Positions 22,377 to 35,400 of a stretch of DNA of 64,000 bases are shown here, in pieces (the stretch's first letter is position 1; each line of letters opens with the position of its first letter). The DNA lies in NCBI GenBank assembly GCA_009869945.1, contig WIXG01000070.1, positions 124,001 through 188,000 on the forward strand, in the 5' to 3' direction. Under the pieces are notes generated by a model. The model was not told where the DNA came from. It made no database searches and saw only the letters and a list, made by a program, of their open reading frames with translations. The DNA comes from Mesaphorura yosii. Lineage: Eukaryota; Arthropoda; Collembola; Poduromorpha; Tullbergiidae. The position numbers and the translations under genes are program-made.

Positions 22377-25300
22377 TGTGCGAGTGAAGACAATTATTCA
22401 CCGCGATGGCGATGGCAAGTTCGATTCATCAATCACGAAGCATATCTGTGATTTGAAATTTTGAAAAAGGTTCATTAGTCATGAATTGAGTCTGTGAGTC
22501 TATTTTGGTTTAATGCCTATTCTTATGTCGTCGGAAATTTTCCATTTGTAACACAATTCATTTGAGCAGAATGCATCGCATTATTTCGTCGGTTCTCGAT
22601 TTAATCAATTGACTATGCATATGTAAGTATTACTATCAATATTATTATGAAAAACATTTTGTTCTTCATCATGTCTCCTGTGTAATTTCATTTGTGAATT
22701 GCTCCAAAAATCAATGCGAGTGTCAAAGGGTTTGCATATTATATGTATGCTTTTGCTTTGCAGCGAAAGGCTTGAAAAGTGGACTGGACGACTCCGTCAG
22801 TCGAAACTGAACGATGCAATCTTTGGGCTTTCTCTTCACTCATGTTTCTTTTCTTTGCAATATCATTACTCATTGTTGAGTGTTAGTTTTCGTTTCACAC
22901 ACCGCATCATGGACATGCAATGGCTGGTTTTGGTAAGAGTGTAGAATTATCGCCACCCTGACCTCAGTTGTCAAACTAGTCAAATGTTTCGTGCTGTTAG
23001 CACTTCTTCAATCCTAACAACCTTCGTCTCATAAATTCCGCAAGTTCGTAAAAACGCGAGACTAACAAGGCAAGAGAGTCAATGCCACGATCAGGAAATC
23101 TCAGGAATCACTAATTACGTAACTATTTTCCACATGGATCGAAAACGGAAGTAATTCTTATCTCATGACTTAAGGTTCCTTGTAAATCCCACATTCCTCT
23201 CTCATTCCGCGTCGTAATGTGGTGAACAGTCGGTAATCGTACGCGTAGCAGTAACACGGGCTATCGGTGGTTAGTAGGTCAAGAACCAGCAACTTTTAGT
23301 CTGGTAATTTGTAGGTGCGCAGGACTTAACTTCTAAACGATTCCAAAACTGTTAACCCAAACACGCAAGTGTAATGGAATGGTGAAAGAAAGGTGGTAAA
23401 AGTATTTGGGTCACTTGGCCACTTGTGTAGTATACCGTCACTTCATGATTCAATAGTGATAAAGCGATTAAATTGCGTGTAACCTGCCAAAAATATGAGG
23501 TTTCATTCGAGATTTGTGTAGCCTGGCTGCTTAAGGGCAGTCCCAATTAATACCGTAACCTCAGATTGCAACAGTTTGTTCCTTCATTATTTCTATTTTT
23601 ACTGTTTTGTCCAGCAAAGATTTACAAAAAGGAGCAAACAGCCAATTTGGGGGTCAATTAGTGCAATTAAAAGGTGCATGCAGAGAAAGCTTTTTAGTTC
23701 GGACCTGCAGCAGCAGCAGAGTTATGGTCGCTTTGTAAAATGACGAGACCAGAGATTGATTTATTTATTCGACAAAGGAAGAGAAAAGAATCACGGCCTG
23801 CTTTTGCTTGCAGGTGCACGACTCTGACTTGATTAGTTATGCTTTCAAAGCAATAATAACCTCATGCGGTGCCACTCGAAGGACACATGTGGGTTTCATA
23901 ATGACGACTAGAGCCTGGAGTGCTCAAGGTGAAGAGCGTGCTCTAGATCCAATTCTTGACTTAACAGGGACCCAGACCTGTTTATTGACGCTGGACTGAC
24001 TTGATGCTGATAGACAGGTGTGGTCACTAGGACATAATTTTCTTGGAACAATTAGAACCGTAAACCTTGACCATTTCAGCAATCATAACATCACTGCAGA
24101 TGTGATGCAGAGATCTGCCTTGAGGTAAAATCCGAATAGCTCATTTCGAGGTTAATGAAGCCTAGTGAGGTGAAGCGGACATGGGCCCATGCACCAGCGT
24201 TATTGTACTCTAATTGCACGTGCATTCAATCATTTCGAGCAAGGAAATTAGTTGACAGATTCAGGCTCCGCTTGAATTTACACAATTTTGGGAATTGTGT
24301 GTGTTTGCGTTTTGGAATGGGTGACAAGTCCTTGAGGCTTGAGGCCGCAGGCCAGCACAAGAAATCGAAAAATAAATCGACATATTGCGTGTGCAGATTA
24401 CATATCACGACAACGGCGCTGCGCCTAGCCGTGCCGTGACTACGAAATTCAAGCTAAGTTACGTAGTTTGGTTGCTCTCATTATGGTTAGCAAGGACTCG
24501 GAATGGAACAAGAAGCAAGTTGATGTTTGTTATAAAACTTGTGGAATAAAGTATACCAAGGCGGTTGAAACGTCCGCTGAGTCCGGCCATTTTATTACCT
24601 AATTTCTCCTTTTCCCTTTCCATTCCATTCACTCTAGCAAGAACTCCAAACATTGAACCTAGTTATCACGAGCAATCTGGACTACCATTGCGATAATTAC
24701 AACTGGTTTATTGATCCGTGCCCGTACTCATGTCCCGATCCACAATCCAAATTCATAGTGAGTCAAGAATAAGGATGGCAGTGTACACCAGTGAAAAAGA
24801 GACTCTACCTGAATGACCATTGGGTCTATGATGGTTTACCATTCATTCATGGCGTTGCTGGACATTCGTACGTTCCACATTGTGACAAATGCGGAGATCG
24901 GAGTCAATGGAAAATGAGATCTCAACTTTTCCGATTACGAAGTTTACATTTCCTGTTTCCACCGAATTCCCTTCCCGCCGCTCTAAATTCATTCATCCTG
25001 AACGAGTCAGAGATTCATTTCCTCGTTTCTGGGCCCAACAAGCACCAATTAAAGGGTTAGATAATCCCTGCTCTGATTTACAACCATTTACGCTTGTACC
25101 TGTTTTGAGTCGTTTGAGCCGCTATTTTGTTTTGAGTAATCACCAGTCTAGGCTTGTTTACTCGATAACTCAAGCTTTCATCGAAAATCGAAAAGAAAGT
25201 TGGCCACGCCGCGAAAGAACGGAAATGTGACAAGGCGTACGTATGCTTAACTGGTTAAATATCGGATCGAATCGAAAAGGAAGCGATGCGGACACTTGAC

Positions 25301-27186
25301 ATGTAGAAATTAGGTCAATTCAGGAAACCATCGACATGAGACACGACAGCGACCAGCCGCTTTCATCGACTGATTGTCGTTTCCATCAGCTCAAGACCTC
25401 TATACTCACAAAACCGACATGCACGGGCTAAAAACACTCGCATTGCATTTGCATTTATATCACCGCAATGAAATGGGATGATCCAATTTAGCGAGAGAAA
25501 ATATGTGTCACTCCAGTCATAAATAGAAAGAAGGAAAGTTCAGAAAATTACTGATTCAAAATTCATAGAAATCAATACAAATGGACGTTCAAAGAAAAGA
25601 CACGGCCGACGAGAGTGCATTGCAACTTTGCAAACACAAATGTGGCGAAAGGTGTATTGCCAGTCCAAGTCAATAAAAGCCTTTATAAAGTAATTCAAGG
25701 TATGAATAATAAATTCTCATTCGTGGAATGAGTTCAACTGCCAACGCCAACCCATGATAATCATAATTCATAGTAGCGCAAGTTCACACTCACCCCCACT
25801 CTCACATGTATCGAATAAACAAAGTGCCGGTGATCGTTACGAATTTATGGTGGTTTTCGACCAACATGAGTTCTAATTTATTGAATTTAAACGTTCAATG
25901 ATTAGAAAAGAGCACGATCTGTGCGAAGCATACGACCGAGCGCAATGGCATACCTTCAAAGCGCACGAGTGTTGACATTTCATCTTCAAGTGTCTGCGTC
26001 CGTCACCCGCGTCATTGTTATTAACTTTCACTGGGCTATTTGTCTTGAAATTTGAATGGCACTGCGAATTGTCAATATATTGTTCCTAACCTTGTTTTTA
26101 ACCTTCACTTAAATCCATTTAACCTTGATCTAATTATATATCTTAAATCTGAACTTAAGAGTCACTTCCACAAAGTTCCGAACTTCACAACCGGTGATGG
26201 GAGTTTGCTTTCACTAAACATTTCACATGGGCGAAAACGTGAAATTCTACTTTCTAATGTACAACGATTTCTAACAGATACACAAACGTAAATTTGAAAA
26301 GGTGTCAGAGTCATAAGCAAATCAGTAGATACAAAACACGATACACCATGCGCTGAGTGGCTGAGCCAGTGCCATTCACAAACAACAATCGCAATCTCAA
26401 AATTTATTGATAAATCTCTCTGTGTCCGCAGGTAGTACGTCCAAATCTTTCTCCACCAAGAAAAAGTCAGGTACTGAACTAACAAACTTGAGTCTGCTCT
26501 TGCTCATACTTTCTCATACGCCAGAACCAAAAGCCATGCGAATAAACAATTGCATACAATTCCGTCGGGCATCGGGCGACCGGGACGTGGACGCGAACGG
26601 CCTGGAATTGCTTTCCTTTGAAGTAAACCAGCGTGGGGACGATTGCGTTGTGCCGAAGTCCGAATCCCAACAGCAACTTTTCAACACGACCTCATGTGTG
26701 CAGGTGAATTCGCACGAGGTACATGAAGAATGGAGTGGTCTTCGTGGTTACCTTGGAGAGGCTTGGACAACAAACACCGGAGCTGGACATACGCATTCGA
26801 TGGATTTGAAAGTCCAAGCAAGCTATCCCTAAAAAAAAAACTTGGCTATCAGTAGAACTTCTCGTTTTGTTGACTTATGACTCATACCGCTGACAGCTTT
26901 CGACTCTGAATAGAGAAACGGGACTCAAAATTCCGCCCGTATTAATGCAAATACTTGCTTAGTTTATTTAAGAGTAATTATATCTTAAGCTTCGTACAAA
27001 ATGATCTCCACATCTTGTGTGAAACTATTGAAATAATTTTGTGAGAAAGGCTATAAACAGAAACAGGACGAACTAATTAATAAAATTACGCCACGCGACA
27101 CACACTGAGAACAGATACATATGAAGTATATTCCCTAATCGTATACTTCCGCTGATCACCAAACTAACTAATTAGAAAGTCTAAAA
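22377..27186. other. 4.8-kb intergenic region
   Basis: Between the 5' end of the ankyrin gene and the 3' end of MTR4. No exon chain is supported. The longest plus ORF (26407-26832) has no recognisable domain and is crossed by a minus ORF of similar length. A likely MTR4 poly(A) signal (AATAAA, minus) is at 26963-26968. The sequence contains a 9-A run at 26831. Confidence 0.45.
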
Positions 27187-30100
27187 CTACAGATACAAAC
27201 TAGCAGCGAATACAATATCTCGCTTAATTAATTTAACGCCCTCATTAAACTTCTCCTCCAGTTCCTTGTTTCCGATTACTTTCGCTGCCATTGACATTTG
27301 CCTCAGAAGTTCCTCCAGTCTCCTCATGCATCGAATTATCCCACCTAAGTAAAAGCACGAGTGGATAACGTTTTAATGACAAAGCAAGACACTCATTCTT
27401 GCTCTCCGTGTCTCCCTCACCTTCGAAAATGTCGGTCATTTCACAAAGTTTGGAGAAAGAGGCTCCTTTGCACCATTCATAAACGACGTCCATCAGGAAT
27501 GGTTTGAATTGGTCGACATACTCATCTTCATCTAACTCCAGCTTGCATTCTTTACTCACTTTAGCAATTTGACGCGCCATGTCCTAGAAGTAAGAGTGAA
27601 TAATGAATCAACTGCTCTAATACCACTAAAAATGAAATCAGTATCCAAGCGCAAACCTGCATCAACTTCAAAGCTCCTGACAATTCCTCTGACCGACGCG
27701 GGACTTCATTGCTTCTTTCGTCGCAAACCAGGCAGCTGAGAAGCGCAACTGTCTGAGCAACATCGAGATCAATGAAGACTCCATTGAACAACATTTCCGT
27801 GAGAAGTAACTCGTCACCGCTTGTCAATTCGCAAGCGACTCGTCCTTTTACTTCAATAACGTCGTCACCCGAGGAATATCCTAACCGACGTAACACTCTC
27901 TTCCTGCACTTGAGCTCATCCATTTGAAGAAGAGATCTCGCCCGTTTCAATTCAGCTTTAGCATTTTGTACATTTTCTTGGAGTTCAATTTTCTTTGCGT
28001 ATGCGTTGAATAATTCTGGAGTAGCCGGGTCATTGTATAAAGGATGGGTTTTAAGTCGGGTTTCGTATTTCTTTATGTCGCCAATCAGGTCCATGAACGC
28101 TTTGTCCCGAATGTGCATGTCATTCACTGGATCAAGGACAGGAACTCCCAGAGGGAATCGCCGGACAACTTCTTCAATACTTCGAAGGATTGACATGCGA
28201 GCTTCGACTGGACGCAAGTCGGTGGCGAAATACAGTCTGACTTGGCTAACTTGTTCGAGCGCGGCAAGAGCGACAGGAACGACTTTCATCTCTCCGACTT
28301 CTCCGGGAGCTGCTGGCTTGGCGTCGTTCGTAGACTAGAATAGTAAAAATGTTTAATTTCATGAGTGATAAGACTTGTCGCTTTCGTTTCCTTTCTCCAA
28401 GCTTTACCTTCGAATTGCACCCGTCTTTAGATAAATGGATCAAAACTTCAGCCACGAAAGTTGGCTCGGCGTTGAGAGGATTTTCTTTAGTTTCAAGGCG
28501 TTTAAAGTTAACGACAGCTCCCCATCCAAAATCGTATTCACTATTCTTTACCTGTTTGAGAAAATATTAATGCGTCTTTCAATCCTGTTTGATTTGAAAT
28601 TGATTGATTAGCTTACATGAACCATACGACCAGGTTGTAAAAACGGGATAATATATTTCGGTCGTGTGATAAATTCTTTGAAATCTTTAGCGAAAGCATC
28701 CAATCTACTCCGCAATCGGTAGTAGGAGGCTATTTCCTCTTCTCTCGGAACCACAATATTCTTATATTCCTCTTCAGCCTTTTTCAATTCTGAAAGTTAC
28801 AAGATTCACATGTTAGCATGCATGTTAACAATTATCAATTTTAAACACTTTGAAGCTTAAACGAAACGAAAACTTACTGCCACAAATCTCTGGTATCGAT
28901 GAATAATTCTGGAATTGAAAGAAACTGCGCTCCATCATGAACTCGGGGTTGATTTCTTCTACCCGCATTAAATTCAGAACCATGTTATATGTTAGATGAA
29001 ATGCAGAGTTGATAGGGTCAGCTTGGCCCTTCAAGAGACCACGTCCAACTGTTGGGCTGATTTTTTCATCGACCATGATGATAGTTATTCCTTTGTCGTC
29101 CAAACCTCGCCTCCCGGCTCGTCCTGACATTTGAATGTATTCCCCGGAAGTGATCTAAAAGTAGAGTATTACAATTTTTTTAAAATGTAAGTAACTGAAC
29201 AACTAAAGTATAACCATGTCTTAATTTTGCGACAACACTCACCCAACGATAATTCTTTCCGTCGTACTTCCTGACATTTGTGAAGAGTACTGTCCGAGCA
29301 GGCATGTTCAAGCCCATGGCGAAGGTTTCAGTTGCAAAGAGAACTTTGATCAGTCCCTCTGAAAAGAGGATTTCGATTGTTTCCTTCAATAATGGGAGTA
29401 ATCCTGAAAACCAAATAGATATTAAGTGGTGGACTTCGCATACTTTCATGTTACCAGGTTTACCTCCGTGATGGATACCAATTCCCCTTTTTAGGAGGGG
29501 TAAAAGATTTTCAACTTGAGGCAGTTTCTGATCGTCCTTACTCAATACATCAATCGCATTTCTGAATACTTCCTCAACAAGATGCTTCTCATCAGCTGCA
29601 AAACGTATATAACAGACAATGTAAATATTTGCGATGAGAATCTGGAAAGACGAATAGATTCTTACCTGTATTGAAATCTAACTTGGACATTTGTAATGCA
29701 TACAGTTCGCAATCCTTCTTGCTGAAGCTGAAGACAATTACAGGCACGAGATCATGTTCCATCGCCATTTTAATGACTTTATGGCAAGGAGAATCTTGTC
29801 CTTTCATCATCTTCCCACGGCGGCCATTTGCAGGGTTTCCGTCAGCTTTTAACATTCCCATTGCCGTGTTGAAGCCATCTTCTCGAAAGTTTGCCTAAAG
29901 TATCAATATCGGTCATTGTCTTACAGCTGTCTACGTATTTACCACTACAATGATTCAAGCTTAAGCGAATTTAATTCACTTACGTTTTCATCTACGACAA
30001 GATGTATACCATCAGCCCCGATTGGATACAAGTAGTGATGCAACGGCACCGGACGGTATTCAGTGTGGATAACATTGCACGGCTGCTTGTGTAAGTGCGT

Positions 30101-31432
30101 TATCCACTGGGCAAATTGTACCGCATTTGGAATTGTAGCTGACAGAAAGACGTAATGAGTTTTCTGAGGTAGAAGAATGATTGTTTCCTCCCAGACGACG
30201 CCTCGTTCTTTGTCTCGCATGTAATCTATAAGACCAGCAGACACATATATTTACACATCAAAATTCCTGATTGAATAACGCTACTGCTTGTTGCGCCCTT
30301 ACGAATTTCATCAAACACTACCCAACCGACTTCTCGCATAATTTCTGAGCCACGATACAGCATATTACGTAAAATCTCGGTAGTCATAATAAGACAGCCA
30401 GCTGCAATGAACAGAAACGGTCTCTTCTGTGAGTTCATAAGGCAAAAATGTGCGTAATCAAGGAAAGTACCTGACGGATTTATTGTTACGTCCCCAGTAA
30501 TAAGACCGACGTCCTTGAACTCTTCGTAAAATTCTCGGTATTTCTGATTACTGAGAGCTTTGATCGGAGTCGTGTAAATCACCCGTTGGTTGTCCTTGAG
30601 TCCTTTTGCGATTGCATATCTTTGACAAACGTGATTATGATTAATGGATGAACACAAGTGCCTTCGGAAATATAGCTGTCGGACAAACTTACTCGGCGAC
30701 AACAGTTTTGCCAGCACTTGTATGTGCAGAAACCAATACTGATTGATAGTTATCGACACATTGAACAGCGCGATCTTGAAACAAGTCCAGCGTAAACGGG
30801 TACGACTTAACTGGCTTCTCAATTGGATGTAGCGGAATATAATAGCTATTCTTTGGTGTAGCCACGCAGTGTGTGCACCCCGATCCTTCAGGTGTTTCCA
30901 AAGTTTTTAGCTCGATTTGTGGCAAATATTTTTGTAGCTGTTCCAGATCCTCATAGAATTTGCCTTTCGAGTCGTCTTCATCTTCCTGGCCGGCCTCAGT
31001 TATGTCGTCGATCTTATCAGTTTCCATTGCCTGACCATCTTTACTTGTGCTGGGATTCGGCTTCTCTTCAGCCTCTTCATTGTATAATCTGATCTTCTTC
31101 GGCTGGTGTTCTGCTTCAATGGGCTTATTCTCACCCGGATCCGGTGACGCAGGGGCTGATGTGACGACTTCTTTTGCTTCCACATCATCAATCTCTTCAA
31201 GAGGACGTTTTTGTGTTGTATCAATAACAATGTCGCGCTCACGTGCTTCGTGTCGTGATATGACCTCGTCATTATCCTCATCAGATGAATCATCGGTGGA
31301 ATCGTTGAATGTGATCGGTCTCTTCTTTATGGTTGATCCAGAAGATCCACGCTTGTTTCCACCACCAGAACTGGCCCCGGTCGAGGATTCAAAGACACTA
31401 AACAGCTCGTCTGAACCGAAGAGATCCTCCAT
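27187..31432 (-). CDS. MTREX: Exosome RNA helicase MTR4
   Basis: Thirteen exons (minus order): 31432-30693, 30619-30471, 30401-30303, 30225-29984, 29894-29666, 29595-29464, 29403-29243, 29154-28878, 28789-28617, 28551-28408, 28334-27657, 27583-27421, 27344-27187, giving 1114 residues. Helicase motifs are complete: AHTSAGKT (236-243), DEIH (327-330), [21 protein letters not shown] and [10 protein letters not shown] (592-601). The C-terminal DSHCT domain ends in [11 protein letters not shown], as in MTR4. The arch/KOW insertion is present (exons 8-11). The start [15 protein letters not shown] matches the family N-terminus; a Met five codons upstream is possible. MTR4 feeds RNA to the nuclear exosome (TRAMP/NEXT) for rRNA processing and RNA decay. 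The acidic, Asp/Ser-rich N-terminal region is somewhat longer than usual. Assignment to MTR4 rather than SKI2 rests on the overall match. Confidence 0.96.
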
Positions 31433-32421
31433 TGTACGCTGTACCACTTAATTCAATTTCGCCACCAATAATAATATTCCTCTCCTAATCGCACTAATCT
31501 GGCACAGGAGCAATAATTAATTAATCAGTGATCCGGAGTAGGAGCATGTGTGCGAAACGACAAAGTATTCTTATTTCAAAGCATGATTGGCATTCGTCCT
31601 GTATGTTCCTGCCAAAAGCAGTCTTTCCTTGCAAGCAATCAAGATTCAGACACGTTCAGATTCCAATTCGCCGTCGCTTTGTTGAATTCTTTTCTGTGAT
31701 GAAACTAAACTTATTCCAAAAGATCGGCGAGTACTGTCCTTCCTGCTCATGCTCGTCTAAAACTTTAGATTTAAAACACCACGATTTTGATTTATTTAAA
31801 ACAAATACTTTCGGTACACCTTCACCATTCATTCGTTCCCAATTCTTACGTGAAATAGATTCATAATACTCAACTAACATGAATCTCGAGAAGCGAGATA
31901 CATGCCAGGCTTAACTTATTATCTGGCTTATTAGCTGCAATAAGTTCGTAAAAATATTGAACGATTGATATTAATTATAATTTGTCTTTTCTTTTGAGGT
32001 ATTAAGATCGATTAAGTACGTATAATGTTGAACTTTGTTCGTATTCATGTAGGAATGCGTAAAGTTATCGTTAGCACACAATTTTGACTTATTTCATTAA
32101 AATGTGAAGTACAAACCAATAGTCGTACGATACTTTGATTTGGTTAAAGCTAAAAGTTTAAGCCCTCTTTCCCTTTTACAAAATTCTAGAGCGCGAGGAA
32201 TTTCTTGGAGGGACAACAAATCTCACAAAATTAAAGCGAAATAACATCTATTCGCAGATCTCGTCGCCAGCCCAAGAACAATGATTGAAAATTAATGAAC
32301 AAACAATAAATTACTACAACTAAGTCATAACCAATACCCAACACTTAAGTACGAAATTACAGAGAAATATCACAAGACAACAATTTACAAAAAAATTTCC
32401 TTCTCGAGACGGACGGAATCT
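31433..32421. other. Intergenic region between MTR4 and RalGAP alpha
   Basis: Contains the MTR4 promoter and the RalGAP alpha 3' UTR. ORFs at 31528-31866 (+) and 31656-31880 (-) occupy the same DNA and match no family I know. AT-rich from 31930 onward. Confidence 0.45.
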
Positions 32422-35400
32422 TCAACGTTTGTTCGAGTTAGAGCCCTCGTGGTTTCTTGGTGGTGAAACTCTTGGAAACGCTGGGCTTGCGGGCGGTGTA
32501 TGCAGCTTTGGCTTGAGAGCTGAGCTAATCTTGACTCCGAGTCTTTTAGGTGGAACTGGTGGAACTAACAAGTGCTGTGGAGGAGAGTGGTTATTTAGAT
32601 CCTTCGTCAACTGGTTCTGGCTTACTTCTACGGAGTGCACGCCAGCAGGGCAATCACATGCAATAAAAACAAAAGAAGCAAGACAAAATATAAAATAAGG
32701 TGTGCCAAACAAGACTTTAAACATCACACACAAGCTATTCGTGCAAATCATTAAAATCATAAATAATGTCATCAACTCAACAATTAGTAGTGAACTAAGG
32801 AATGGTCAGTACTTTCCGCACACTTAATTACCTTGTGCTGATGAAAGATTGACGTCGTGGAAGGTAGATGCTATTGACGGCGCTGGGCTGTTCGAGCTGC
32901 GATTAGCACCGGAATTAAATGAGGCTGTGTGGTCAATAAGAGCGGAGGCTAGCTGTTGTGGTGGTACTGAGGGCACGGACACACGCGAAATTGACGAAAA
33001 ACTTGTTGCTGAAAAGAGATTGGGATTGGTATCATACGGGTCAGCTTCCAAAACATGGAGTGTATAATTTTATACGTACCAGAAGCTCTGTGAGTAGCTC
33101 GTGGTTGGAAAGACGGTGGAAGACGTGGTGAAAAGACATTCGTCGTAAATTGCTCGAACGTTGATCGGATCTTGTGGTTTTGAATTATAGTGTTAAGCGA
33201 CTTGGCTCTCTCTTGGAAACTGTAAACAGGGAGTACATTAAGGCATATTGCTTTTGTTCATTTTAACAGCTGAGATATGTAATCGTACTGATGCTGGAAG
33301 AATTGTAGAGAACATCTCTTGGCTCTTGAGGCATTGATAGCGGTTGCTCTAACCAGCGGAGCCAATACATCCTTCTCAACTATTGCTCCATTGAATAGGG
33401 GCCCGAAGTAGGGTACCTATTTGAATAACCACAACTATAACCAAACAAACTCGCACTTTCGTTGTTTCGCTCGCGCATTTACCTCCGGTTTTCTAACGAT
33501 TTGTACTCTGAACAGACCGTACTGCAACGGATAGATGACTATCAATACATCACAAAATTCTGTAGGAATGATGTCACGCCTGTAATCCCGGCTGTGTTCT
33601 GACCACACAATATGGACTTCATCATTCCCAAGATGTCTTGTCTGTAAATAAGTTAAGATGTCCACGACTGATCGCATGTGCAATATGTTTTCAACTTCTT
33701 GAAGAAATACCTTCTGGAGCAAGCTTTCTTCGGTGTTAGAAGGCATTCTTGTCGAAACATGGTAGATGACCTCTGTAAATGAAGTTGCATAGTACGGAGC
33801 TGTTTCACCTGTACTTTTGTTACGCTGGAGTCCGCCCATGAATCCCGTATGGGTTTCCAGTTCGACTTCCCAACCAAGCCCTTACCACAATACAAAATTG
33901 GTGAAAATGACGACTAACCTCCATTATATCAAGTAATTATTAGGCGCAAACCTGCGACAAAATCTTCATACGCTTCGCTTCCTCCGGAATTGTACAAAAT
34001 GGATTGCTTGTCGTCTTGTCCTTCAGCCACATAAATTACGGCTATTTTGTGTACTTCACGACATTTCTGTCGAAAATAGGCAGACGTTGAAATCTATTCC
34101 GAAAAGGAAATTCTTCAGAAGAAACTAACCTGAGAGTCAAGGTGCTTGATTTCTCTCAACAACTTTTCGTCTTTATTAAGCAGATTCACTGTTGTCCTTT
34201 TGTCCCATCCATTAAATCCCAGTTGGCTGAAAATTCTTCTACTCAATAAGAAGCTGGATGAAATACTGTTTAGTTTGGAGATGCCAAAGGATGACTCTGA
34301 ATTCATGTTCTCACTGTCGCCATCATCAATGACCCAGTCAGAGCAGGTAACAGGCCGAGCTCTCATTCTGAATATACAAAAAATATATTATCCTTCCTCC
34401 GAAAAATTATCTTCAGTACAAGTTCTTCCTTACAAAGGATCCAGATCAGTCTTCAGCAGATATTCTACTTCAGAATTCCTTTGATTGACAACAGCTGAAA
34501 CAACATCGTCCTCGATTTCTTGGGAAAGCGAAGGCGGCGGACCCCAAGGAGAAGTAAGCGATTCTCCGATTACCAGTTGACATTCTGGACTTGTATGGCC
34601 GATGTAATTGAGCAACTAAACACAAATGAGATTGCGTGACGATTTATACTTCCTATATAAAGAGAGCGTATTCATACATCGTCAAGATTATCCAAATCAT
34701 CCGCCGAATCTTCAACAGTCGGCAAGGTGCCTGCAACTCTTCGTCTTAGAGTTAATCTCGGTCCCATTGGAGGAAAGAAAGAACCAGTTAAAGCTGATTG
34801 GTAAAATAAGTCTTCGTTAAAATGTGGCTGCACTAGAACTGACGAATCAGCTTGATCTAATTGAGAACCACAAAGTTCAAATTAGGCACTTGCGATTACA
34901 ACCTTCAAGCAGCAATTCATTTCAATTTCAATTTGGAAAATACCATTTGAATTGGAGACACAGACAAGGTGGGTTGCATCCCAACATGCCTTTCCACTCA
35001 GATCTCGAACAATAACGCGCACTTGATTATGAGACGTTTGAAACGCTGATGTGATGGAATCGTCGGGTATTGCAACAGGCAACTCGACCGTTGTGACAAG
35101 AGTTTCGTTATCCAATGTAAACATCTGAAATACGGAAAGTGAGTTAAGCAACGTGGAACTTTTAATACCTCCGAACGCCTATAACCTACTTGGAGATTTG
35201 GAAGTGTGAAAACACGAGCGTTAAATTCATCCAATTCGGAACTTATGCCAGATAAATCGTCGTTTTCACAAACTCCTGAACTACAGCGTTCGACATCAGT
35301 AGAGATCGGAAAATGTCCCAACTGTGTCATCAAGTGCAACATCATCTAAACAAAAAAACGAAAGTAATAGATTATGGGGCAATACTATCACAACCTCGTT

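Noticed and set aside
26407-26832. 141-residue plus ORF as a gene
   Set aside because: No recognisable domain; a 107-residue ORF overlaps it on the other strand; it runs directly into a poly-A stretch.
31528-31880. Pair of opposite ORFs upstream of MTR4
   Set aside because: Both frames are open over the same DNA and neither resembles a known protein; probably untranslated or promoter sequence.
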